NCBI GenBank assembly: GCA_016208495.1
Contig: JACQXX010000040.1
Location: 1-64,000 of the forward strand
Length of the DNA: 64,000 nucleotides
DNA from: Acidobacteriota bacterium
GTDB taxonomy: Bacteria > Acidobacteriota > Blastocatellia > Chloracidobacteriales > Chloracidobacteriaceae
Direction of reading: 5' to 3'
The notes under the pieces were generated by a model. The model was not told the DNA's origin, ran no database searches, and worked only from the letters and a program-made list of their open reading frames with translations. The position numbers were made by a program, and so were the translations under genes. Positions 33,996 through 41,085 of the stretch are shown piece by piece. Positions within the stretch are counted from its first letter, which is position 1, and every line of letters starts with the position of its first letter.

Positions 33996-34504
33996 TTGCG
34001 TTTCCAATCACGATACGCGGCGGCCATCTCGTCAGCGGCGTCCGATTCGGCAACGCGACCGGTGCCGGTACACAAACCAGGACAAAACACATCTGAGACC
34101 AATCCAGAAATGCTGTTTGCTGCGCGTAAAACGGCCACCATTGCGTGATAAGCGTTCACATGACTACATGGGCCGGGAAACTCCATTGTCGGCGCTAAAA
34201 TCAAAAATGGCACCTGTTCGTGATGAGTTCGAATCACCAAACTGGCGCCGACCGGTAATTTTCCTTCGGGTCGCTGGGCAATGAGGTCTTGAACCCGGTT
34301 TTGGACTCGCTGGCCAAACAACTCGAAATATTCGCGGTCAATGCCGCCATCCATAAACCCGTAGCTGTTGGCCGGTGACACCACACACGAGTGGGCAACC
34401 GCGATCAAATCGGCACAAACAATTTCCACCTCGGGAAAGGGAGCAAAGGCTCGCCGCCATTCGGTCACAAGTTGGGCATTGAGATCCACCAGATGAAGTT
34501 TCAT
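33974..34504 (-). CDS. Macro-domain protein
   Basis: A 176-aa protein. IVCADLI (28-34) and SPANSYGFMDGGIDREYF (43-60) form the ADP-ribose-binding loop typical of macro domains; PGLCTGTGRV near 145 is the second, glycine-rich loop. Macro domains bind or hydrolyse ADP-ribose-derived groups on proteins or nucleic acids. There is no signal peptide, so cytoplasmic. The C-terminal GDRVTG and the stop come from the adjacent TGTCACC octamer array, so the native C-terminus may be shortened or altered. It stands alone between a repeat array and the replication origin. Confidence 0.87.
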   Translation of the reverse strand: MKLHLVDLNAQLVTEWRRAFAPFPEVEIVCADLIAVAHSCVVSPANSYGFMDGGIDREYFELFGQRVQNRVQDLIAQRPEGKLPVGASLVIRTHHEQVPFLILAPTMEFPGPCSHVNAYHAMVAVLRAANSISGLVSDVFCPGLCTGTGRVAESDAADEMAAAYRDWKRKGDRVTG

Positions 34505-34512
34505 ATCGGGTT

Positions 34513-34614
34513 AGGGCCAGGGGCTGAAGAAAACGGGCTCAGGGCTTGGGGTTTTTCGAGAGATTGATTATGCCGCCCCCAGCCCTCAACCCTCAACCCT
34601 CAGCCCCTGGCCCT
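34513..34614. repeat. R5 inverted-repeat element, copy 1
   Basis: AGGGCCAGGGGCTG (34513-34526) pairs perfectly with CAGCCCCTGGCCCT (34601-34614). The 31-nt stretch 34521-34551 matches 40948-40978 with two differences. The element sits between the macro gene and the first iteron. Confidence 0.65.
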
Positions 34615-35337
34615 GTTTGAGGGTGGGGTAGGACCCGGACCGGGCCGAAAAACGGCGACCTCAGGGGTGGGGTAGGACCCGGACCAGCTCTTCCAGAAGA
34701 TATTATAACTAACCTATATACACAGACTTATACTCTTTCTAGCATGCCATTCCAGCAGGGAATCAGCCCTCGTTTGACCATTGAACCCACGTGCAAAAGC
34801 GGTTTTTCAGCTTCACGGGGACTGGGTTTACCACAATGTGACTGGTGAAACCAAAGCAACTTGTACCGACCGCCTACCCAAGAAACAATCTATCTAAATA
34901 CATCTAACTAAAATAAAATCAACAATTTAAAATCAAAATTCAGTATTTTCTAAAGTATCTTTTACGCGATTTAGGGTGGGGTAGGACCCGGACCGCCAGA
35001 CCAGAAAGGTGGCTCATGGGTGGGGTAGGACCCGGACCCAAGCCACTCAAGGCCAAAACCTGGCATTCTTTTGGGAAAACCATGTAACTATATGATTTTA
35101 CTACTCTTACCTGTGATTTTATTCCTTTCGGTAAAAGTTTTGGATACGCCTGTTTTCCAGGGCTGGGCTCACTGAAATTCGATTCCAGCGTCAACGAAAC
35201 CGGGGTGGGGTAGGACCCGGACCCAAATCGAAAAAATTGAGGTCTTGGGGTGGGGTAGGACCCGGACCCAAAGGGTCAAAAAGGGGGTCAAGGTGGGGTA
35301 GGACCCGGACCCAAAACGGTCCAGACAATTCATGTGG

Positions 35338-35422
35338 GTGGGGTAGGACCCGGACCCATGTGGGGTAGGACCCGGACCCATGTGGGGTAGGACCCGGACC
35401 CATGTGGGGTAGGACCCGGACC
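35338..35422. repeat. Tight iteron cluster 1 (four copies, 22-bp period)
   Basis: Four perfect iterons whose starts are exactly 22 bp apart, separated by the trinucleotide CAT. Likely a cooperative Rep binding platform. Confidence 0.85.
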
Positions 35423-35477
35423 CGAGCATCGAAAATTAGTCGAAAATCCAGGAATCTCTGGACCAAACGCCCCATGG

Positions 35478-35562
35478 GTGGGGTAGGACCCGGACCCAAG
35501 TGGGGTAGGACCCGGACCCAAGTGGGGTAGGACCCGGACCCAGGTGGGGTAGGACCCGGACC
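35478..35562. repeat. Tight iteron cluster 2 (four copies, 22-bp period)
   Basis: Four perfect iterons, again 22 bp apart, with spacers CAA, CAA and CAG. Nearest cluster to the AT-rich region and the rep gene. Confidence 0.85.
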
Positions 35563-35574
35563 CGCCATTCCCAC

Positions 35575-35738
35575 AAACTACAGAAAAAAAAGGCTTTACA
35601 TACCCTAAATTTTTCTCTAACATGTATTAAGACTTATTTAAGACTTATTTAAGACACAATACATGCGCGCGTGCGCGCGAGTGTGTGTTTTTCACTTTTT
35701 TTGTTTTTTTGATCGAAACCTGGTTTTGAGCAACGTGT
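35575..35738. promoter_or_regulatory. AT-rich candidate unwinding element and rep leader with alternating purine-pyrimidine tract
   Basis: This holds an A-run, then tandem TTAAGACTTAT-like 11-12-mers (35625-35656), an alternating purine-pyrimidine tract CATGCGCGCGTGCGCGCG (about 35663-35680) with TGTGTGT, and T-runs up to the rep ATG. Short AT-rich direct repeats next to iterons are typical of the DNA unwinding element, and alternating GC/GT tracts can adopt Z-DNA. The rep promoter must lie here as well, possibly overlapped by the elements. Confidence 0.6.
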
Positions 35739-37301
35739 ATGGCTGATGAACTTCCCCTGTATCCCGACGAAATAGACGAACTAGAACCCCAAAAAGCACA
35801 AGACTTGCTCAAAAACGAATATCTGATTCGTTCGGAACTCAACCTGGAACGGTGGCCCGGAATCTGGCAAGCCGCCAACAAAACCACCGAATTTAATGAA
35901 ATCAGAACCATCGAGCGAAAAATCAGGCTCAACAACAAAGAAATTCTGGCCAAAGTAACCATTGTGCCGGACCTGCAATTTGGGACACTCAACACCGAGG
36001 ACCAGAAAACCCTCTATGCACTGCTTTCGATTTGGGAAAAAAAGGGCCGGCCTGACAAAATTCATTTCACCATCCGGGGAATTTTGAAAGCCCTTGACCG
36101 CCAGTACGGCAAAATTGCCCGTGAAGGAATCATCAACTCACTCAAGCGACTCAAGGCGGTTGATATCACGTGGGAAAATTCATTCTTTGACAAAACCCAG
36201 AACAAAACCATCAAGCAACTGGCAATGTTCAACATCATTTCGTTTTTGTCGCTGACGTCTGAAGAATCCGAAGATTCCGTCGAAGACGAAATCACCGTTA
36301 CCTTCCACGAACTCATTCACTCAAACCTCAAAAGCTACCATTCGATTCCCACGAAGTATCACGTGTTGATTGGAATCAAAAATCCTCTGGCTCAACTGGT
36401 TTACAAGTACATCGAGCCTCGATTGTACTCCGCCACCCGATTTGAACGGCGAACCAGGGATCTGCTGAAAGACCTGGCCATTCAATCCGCCCGGTACCAC
36501 AAGCTTTCGAATCGGGTGGATGCGCTTAGCCGCGCGATTCGCGAACTTCAGGGACTCAAAATCCAGAATGGCGTGCTCTCGGTCTATCTCGAACCCAGCA
36601 AAGATGATGATTACAAACTCGTTGCCATTAAAACCAAAAATCAAGCTGAACAAATCCTCGAAAACACGATTGAATCCACCGCCGAAGTCACACAAATCGA
36701 AATTGAAAGAAGTATTATAATTGAAGATGCTTCGACTGGAAATAAAATCCAATCTGGACTGGAAATTAAAGCTTTTGAACTATTTCGGAGCAAATTCAAG
36801 GTCGTGAGAAAACGACCGACACTGAAAGAATTTGAGAGGGCAAAGCACTGGATCGAAGTATTCCAAAATTCGTTACAAACATTTGAGGAATTTATTGGAT
36901 TTGCTGAAACGGAAGCCCGGAAAACCAACTTCAAAATTCAAAATCTAGGCGGGCTGGAGCAGTATTTCGACCAGTTTATCAACCGACCACCAATGGCAGA
37001 TGCAGACCTGGAGAGCCCGGATAAAAAGACCCTGGAATCAGAGCCCACAACGGATCAGACAACCATTCACAGCGAAAAAGAGAAAGCCTTTCAGTGCTTG
37101 AGAATGATGTCTGAAACCGAACAAGCCTACTGGTGTCAGTCGGCGAAATCGTTCCTGCATCGCTCAGACCCAGCCACATTAAAGAAAATATTGACCTTTA
37201 CTCCCGAGGTGCAAAAGGAAACCTTGCTGGCTGTCGCCGCCAGGCAATTTGCGGCTGCGATTCTGATTGTCGCCCAAAATGTGTACCAGTTTGATGATTG
37301 A
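35739..37301 (+). CDS. Plasmid replication initiator protein (RepA/RPA-like, winged-helix)
   Basis: A 520-aa protein. An acidic N-terminus is followed by a predicted double winged-helix initiator region (about 70-300): VTIVPDLQFGTLNTEDQKTLYALLSIWEKKG, FTIRGILKALDRQYGKIAREGIINSLKRLKAVDI, PLAQLVYKYIEPRLYSATRFERRTRDLLKDL and SRAIRELQGLKIQNGVLSVYLE. This pattern (short helices with turn-type recognition segments and a Lys/Arg-rich second wing) fits Rep proteins of iteron plasmids. The C-terminal 200 residues are helical and acidic and less recognisable. Location next to 15 iterons makes the assignment strong by context; the exact Rep family (PF10134-like or relatives) is uncertain. The ribosome site is weak, perhaps for low expression. 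Confidence 0.82.
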   Translation: MADELPLYPDEIDELEPQKAQDLLKNEYLIRSELNLERWPGIWQAANKTTEFNEIRTIERKIRLNNKEILAKVTIVPDLQFGTLNTEDQKTLYALLSIWEKKGRPDKIHFTIRGILKALDRQYGKIAREGIINSLKRLKAVDITWENSFFDKTQNKTIKQLAMFNIISFLSLTSEESEDSVEDEITVTFHELIHSNLKSYHSIPTKYHVLIGIKNPLAQLVYKYIEPRLYSATRFERRTRDLLKDLAIQSARYHKLSNRVDALSRAIRELQGLKIQNGVLSVYLEPSKDDDYKLVAIKTKNQAEQILENTIESTAEVTQIEIERSIIIEDASTGNKIQSGLEIKAFELFRSKFKVVRKRPTLKEFERAKHWIEVFQNSLQTFEEFIGFAETEARKTNFKIQNLGGLEQYFDQFINRPPMADADLESPDKKTLESEPTTDQTTIHSEKEKAFQCLRMMSETEQAYWCQSAKSFLHRSDPATLKKILTFTPEVQKETLLAVAARQFAAAILIVAQNVYQFDD

Positions 37302-37323
37302 CAGCCTCCGACCGCAGCAATTC

Positions 37324-37473
37324 TTAGGGAGCGTTAAAAAGCAACTTCCCGTTTTCATTTGGAACACCAGCAATTGGATTGAGCATCCCGAACGGCAGCG
37401 CTTCGCGGTGCAAAACCAAAACCTGGACGTGGCAGAACACGCCCCAGGAACTTATTTTTTAAGGCTCCCTTAG
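37324..37473 (+). mobile_element. R4 MITE-like element, copy 2
   Basis: About 150 bp with terminal inverted repeats: AGGGAGCGTTAAAAA (37326-37340) and TTTTTAAGGCTCCCT (37456-37470), one mismatch. Its right half is nearly identical to 102-187. It lies 22 nt after the rep stop codon. In one frame it reads ...VAEHAPGTYFLRLP, so it may contain a captured or decayed gene end. Confidence 0.7.
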
Positions 37474-37505
37474 TTTGGATGATGATAAGCAAAATCAGTG
37501 ATTTA

Positions 37506-37597
37506 GCTCCGTAGGAGCGTTGTAAAATGGCTGTGGTGCGAAGCCCACGGGCCCGGCCAGGAAGAGACCCACGCCCTGCAAGGCGTTGTAAAATGAG
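37506..37597 (-). repeat. R1-related fragment without terminal repeats
   Basis: GGTGCGAAGCCCACGG...CGGCCAGGA...GCAAGGCGT matches the body of R1 copies A and B, but the CGCCAGGATAAG ends are missing. A GCTCC-GTA-GGAGC hairpin precedes it (37506-37518). It looks like a degraded copy. Confidence 0.55.
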
Positions 37598-37649
37598 CGA
37601 GTGCCTGGGCCCAAGAATCAAACAAAGAATTGCTGCTCCGACCAGAGCC

Positions 37650-40070
37650 TTACTCATTTCGAAGGGCAACCATCGGATTTACCCGGACTGCCCGGCGAGC
37701 CGGCAGGTAACTGGCCAGAATGGTAATCGCTAATACCAGGAAGGACACTCCAGCCAGTGTTAGGCCATCAACCGGACTGACTTCAAACAAGAAGCCCGCC
37801 AGCAGATGGGACACCACCATCCCAAAGAAAAGCCCTGCTCCGATCCCAACCATGGCCAGGTTGAAACCCTGGCCGACAATAAGCCGGAGAATGTCTCGTT
37901 TCAGTGCCCCAAGGGCCATGCGAATTCCAATTTCTTTGGTGCGGCGATAGGCGGAATACGAAAGCACACCATAAATGCCAATGACTGCCAGAATCAGAGC
38001 TACTCCCGAGAAGCTCCCAACCAGCCAGAGCAATAATTGTCGTTGAGCTATGGTTGCTGAGACAAGTTGTTTCATTGGGGCAATTTTATAGACCGGGCGA
38101 TTGGGATCCACCGCCCAGATTTCAGATTGAATTGAAGTCGTCAGCGATGCCGGGTCAATTTTTCCTTTCACAACCAGTTGGACAAACGCGTCAACTCCTT
38201 GTGATTCAGGAACATAAACCTGCATGGTTGGTTTGGATTCCAGCCGATAGTGTCGGACATCACCCACTACACCGATGACTGTCCGCCACGGAGAGTCGCC
38301 GCCAACCTTAATTTGTTTTCCAAGGGGATTTTCTCCGGGCCAGGTTTGTTGAGCCATTGTTTCATTGACCAGGGCCACGAGTTGTCCCTGGGAATGGTCC
38401 TCAGCGGAAAAATTGCGTCCAGCCAGCACTGGAATACGCATGGCGGTAAGATATCCAGGTGTAATTCCATATCGTTCGGCTGAGGGTGCCAGTGCCTGGT
38501 TGGTTAGGGGACGATCCTGGATTTGCACGCCCCACGAATCCATATTTCCACCAAAGGGCAGGTTACTCACGATTCCGGCGGACTCAACCCCTGGTAATGT
38601 CTGGATTCGCGACAAAATCTGGTCGTAAAACTGGAGAATCGTTGTTTCCTGGGTGTATTTGGGCCCCGTCGTGGTCAATGAAAGTGTTAAAACATGTTCG
38701 GTCTCAAACCCAGGAGAAATCCGGTAGACCTGAACAAAGCTTTTGAGCAAAAGCCCCGAAATAATTAAAAGCATGAGCGCAAAAGCGACCTGGGTCACGA
38801 CCAGTCCAGACTGCATTCGATTGGCGCTGCCCGAACCTGGCCCAAAAATTTGCGCTTTCAGCGCTTTTTGAACGTCAAGCCCAATGATTTGAATAACTGG
38901 AGCCAGGCTAAAGAGCAGGCTGGCTAAAAGGGTGATCCCCAATGAAAACACCAGCACCGGGATGCTGATGGATACTTTACTCAGGGTAGGAACCTGCTCG
39001 CGAAGTACCTGCTCCAACAGCGGTGTCCCCCAAATGGCAACCATCACTCCGATCAGACCACTCAAGCCACCCAAAACGAGACCTTCAGTCAACAGTTGTT
39101 GAATGAGTCGCCACCGGGAAGCTCCCACCGAAGCACGAATAGCAAGTTCTTTTTGACGTTGCCAGATAAAAGCCAGCAGCAGATTGGCTATATTGGAGCA
39201 GGCAATCAGCAGCACCACGCTCACGGCACCGAATAAAGCAAAGAGAATTGGGCGTGTTTTTCTGGTTATCTCAGTTTGCAGTGGGTTCAGCACAATCCCT
39301 GGATCAGGATAGTCGGTGGGATATTCTCGAAACAGTGCCTGACCGATCCCGGTCAACTCGCGCTTTGCCTGATCAAATGATATGCCAGAATTGATCAACC
39401 CCATGGCGGTGATATGGCGACAGGTACGGCAAGCTTGAGGTAAGGCCAGGTCATATCCAAGCGGCGACCAGATCTCAGCCTTTTCATAGAATTGGGTTGT
39501 TGCCATTGGGTCAAAATCAGACGGCAAAACACCGATCACTGTAAACGGGGTTTCACTCAGGCTTATTGTTTTCCCAATGATATTTGGATCTGACCCAAAG
39601 CGGCGCTGCCACAGGCCGTGGCTCATAATTACCACCCGGCGGGTATCAGGGTGATCGTCTTCCGGTCGAAAATCACGTCCTAGAACGGGTTTAATGCCCA
39701 GAATATGGAAAAACGAAGCTGAAACCCGAATTCCGCTCAGGCGCTCGGGATCTCCCTGGCCATTGGCGGTTGGTTGCCAGGACGTCATGGCGGCGATGGC
39801 TTCCAGGGTTTGTGATCGGGCGGTCCAATCCATTACGGTGGAAAACGAAGTGTTGCTTGGTTCACCGGTCTTTTCTTTTTCCCAGAGCATCACAAGCCGG
39901 TCGGCATTTGGGTACGGAAGCGGTTGGATTAAAACCGTGTGAATCAAGCTGAAGATGATGGTGGTGGCGCCAATCCCAAGTGCCAGGGTGAGTAATGCAA
40001 TCAATGAAATCGTTGGTGTGTTGTAGATTGTGCGAAATTCAAACCGAATATCCTGCCAGATGGAATTCAT
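37650..40070 (-). CDS. ABC-type permease of the duplicated MacB/FtsX (ADOP-like) family
   Basis: An 806-aa protein. A first transmembrane helix (about 18-43, ISLIALLTLALGIGATTIIFSLIHTV) and a MacB-type periplasmic core (50-245) precede an FtsX block of three helices (about 265-390). A second helix, periplasmic core (about 430-650) and FtsX block (about 670-800) follow, with RRTKEIGIRMALGA before the last helices. This internal duplication defines the acidobacterial duplicated orphan permeases, which lack a neighbouring ATPase gene, as here. They are presumed to work in export or mechanotransmission. Start ATG at 40070 has AGAGG upstream. Substrate unknown. Confidence 0.9.
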   Translation of the reverse strand: MNSIWQDIRFEFRTIYNTPTISLIALLTLALGIGATTIIFSLIHTVLIQPLPYPNADRLVMLWEKEKTGEPSNTSFSTVMDWTARSQTLEAIAAMTSWQPTANGQGDPERLSGIRVSASFFHILGIKPVLGRDFRPEDDHPDTRRVVIMSHGLWQRRFGSDPNIIGKTISLSETPFTVIGVLPSDFDPMATTQFYEKAEIWSPLGYDLALPQACRTCRHITAMGLINSGISFDQAKRELTGIGQALFREYPTDYPDPGIVLNPLQTEITRKTRPILFALFGAVSVVLLIACSNIANLLLAFIWQRQKELAIRASVGASRWRLIQQLLTEGLVLGGLSGLIGVMVAIWGTPLLEQVLREQVPTLSKVSISIPVLVFSLGITLLASLLFSLAPVIQIIGLDVQKALKAQIFGPGSGSANRMQSGLVVTQVAFALMLLIISGLLLKSFVQVYRISPGFETEHVLTLSLTTTGPKYTQETTILQFYDQILSRIQTLPGVESAGIVSNLPFGGNMDSWGVQIQDRPLTNQALAPSAERYGITPGYLTAMRIPVLAGRNFSAEDHSQGQLVALVNETMAQQTWPGENPLGKQIKVGGDSPWRTVIGVVGDVRHYRLESKPTMQVYVPESQGVDAFVQLVVKGKIDPASLTTSIQSEIWAVDPNRPVYKIAPMKQLVSATIAQRQLLLWLVGSFSGVALILAVIGIYGVLSYSAYRRTKEIGIRMALGALKRDILRLIVGQGFNLAMVGIGAGLFFGMVVSHLLAGFLFEVSPVDGLTLAGVSFLVLAITILASYLPARRAVRVNPMVALRNE

Positions 40071-40395
40071 ACTGTAAGCCTCTTTGCTTCGGGTGAAAAA
40101 TTGGGAGTGAGGGGGGACGGGCTGGAAGGTAGCTTTATCGCCTGGTTCATAGACAAACCCTGTGCCAGATACCAGCTTTTCCCAGGCAGGGCGGAAATGT
40201 GTTCAGTCACAGTTCAACTGATAAGGAATTTAAGTGAGAAAATTGTTCGCAAACGATACAGCCAGTTCCCAAAAGCGAACTTTGTCAGAAAGAATTTTGC
40301 CGCTTGTGTCAGGTTGCACACACCGGTTGCCAGTTGAGAAACTCAATGGAAAGATAGCGAGGTATCAACCGATATTTCATTGAAAGGGACTTTTC
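40071..40395. other. Intergenic region, permease / EVE protein
   Basis: About 325 bp between divergent genes. It presumably holds both promoters, but I see no convincing -35/-10 pair, repeat or small gene. Confidence 0.4.
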
Positions 40396-41085
40396 ATGGC
40401 CAGGAGTTCAAAACGCACGACATCCACTCCTCCAGCACCTGCACCGGTGGAGATTCCATCAATTCAGCCTCCTTTAACTGAGCGGGAGCGTCGGTACTGG
40501 CTGGTAAAATCGGAACCCGAAGTGTTTTCGATTCAGCATTTAAACAAATGTCCAGAACAAACGGCATGTTGGGATGGTGTTCGCAACTATCAGGCGCGAA
40601 ACTTCTTGCGGGATGACTTCAAGCTCGGGGATCAGGTGTTTTTTTACCACAGCAATGCCGAACCGCCTGGGATTGCCGGAATTGCTGAAGTCGTTCGCGA
40701 AGGCTACCCCGACCACACCGCCTTTGACCCAAACGACCACCATTTCGATCCGAAAAGCAAACCTGAAAATCCAACCTGGTTTATGGTTGACCTCAAACTG
40801 GTGCGCATTTTTCCAGAAGTAATTCCATTAGAAAAACTCAAACAAACGCCTGGACTTGAAAATATGCTGGTTACCCGGCGGGGTATGCGACTCTCAGTCC
40901 AACCGGTAACCAAAGAAGAGTGGCAGGTGATTGAATCATTGGAAAGCGGGCTGAAGAAAACGGACTCCGGGCTTGGGGCTGAAGACTCGCAAGCTCGGGG
41001 CGGAAGAAGACGGGTTGAATACCCTGAGCCCGACGTTTTCAGCCCTGAGCCCGAGGATTTTTCAGCCCGAAATGATATTGGTTGA
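40396..41085 (+). CDS. EVE-domain protein with repeat-derived C-terminal tail
   Basis: A 229-aa protein. Residues 33-180 form an EVE domain (RRYWLVKSEPEVFSI, CWDGVRNYQARNFLRDDFKLGDQVFFYHS, PTWFMVDLKLVRIF), the PUA-like fold of Thy28 relatives. EVE domains bind modified bases in DNA or RNA and are found in defence and RNA-related roles. The first 30 residues are a basic/Pro-rich extension. The last about 45 residues are translated R5 repeat (40948-41045), so they are probably not part of the ancestral protein. The 3' end overlaps the convergent histidine-kinase gene by 24 bp. Confidence 0.9.
   Translation: MARSSKRTTSTPPAPAPVEIPSIQPPLTERERRYWLVKSEPEVFSIQHLNKCPEQTACWDGVRNYQARNFLRDDFKLGDQVFFYHSNAEPPGIAGIAEVVREGYPDHTAFDPNDHHFDPKSKPENPTWFMVDLKLVRIFPEVIPLEKLKQTPGLENMLVTRRGMRLSVQPVTKEEWQVIESLESGLKKTDSGLGAEDSQARGGRRRVEYPEPDVFSPEPEDFSARNDIG
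40948..41045. repeat. R5 inverted-repeat element, copy 2 (inside the EVE gene)
   Basis: The left 31 nt match 34521-34551 with two differences. The right arm (41022-41045) is roughly the inverse of the left. It is translated as the C-terminal tail of the EVE protein. Confidence 0.6.

Larger units (their letters stand above)
34623..35562. repeat. Replication-origin iterons (15 copies)
   Basis: GTGGGGTAGGACCCGGACC (19 bp) occurs 15 times without mismatch, all in the same direction. Starts: 34623, 34667, 34976, 35020, 35205, 35250, 35293, 35338, 35360, 35382, 35404, 35478, 35500, 35522, 35544. Spacing is exactly 22 bp inside two clusters of four (35338-35422 and 35478-35562) and 44 bp in the two left pairs, so sites lie on one DNA face about two turns apart. 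The array ends about 180 bp before a replication initiator gene. This is the classic layout of an iteron-regulated plasmid origin, where Rep binds iterons for initiation and copy control. The GC-rich iterons are separated by AT-rich spacers. Confidence 0.9.

Noticed and set aside
33881-34000. Possible CRISPR array
   Set aside because: Units are contiguous octamers with no unique spacers and no cas genes, so this is a simple tandem repeat. The iterons at 34.6-35.6 kb were also considered as CRISPR and rejected: spacers are 3 bp or irregular and a rep gene is adjacent.
35169-35623. Overlapping minus-strand frames across the iterons
   Set aside because: The repeated GSGSYPT/GPGPTPP-type peptides are simply the translation of the iterons in different frames; the array is explained by replication control.
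37650-40070. Complete MacAB-type efflux system
   Set aside because: No ATP-binding subunit or membrane-fusion gene is adjacent, so only the orphan duplicated permease can be claimed.
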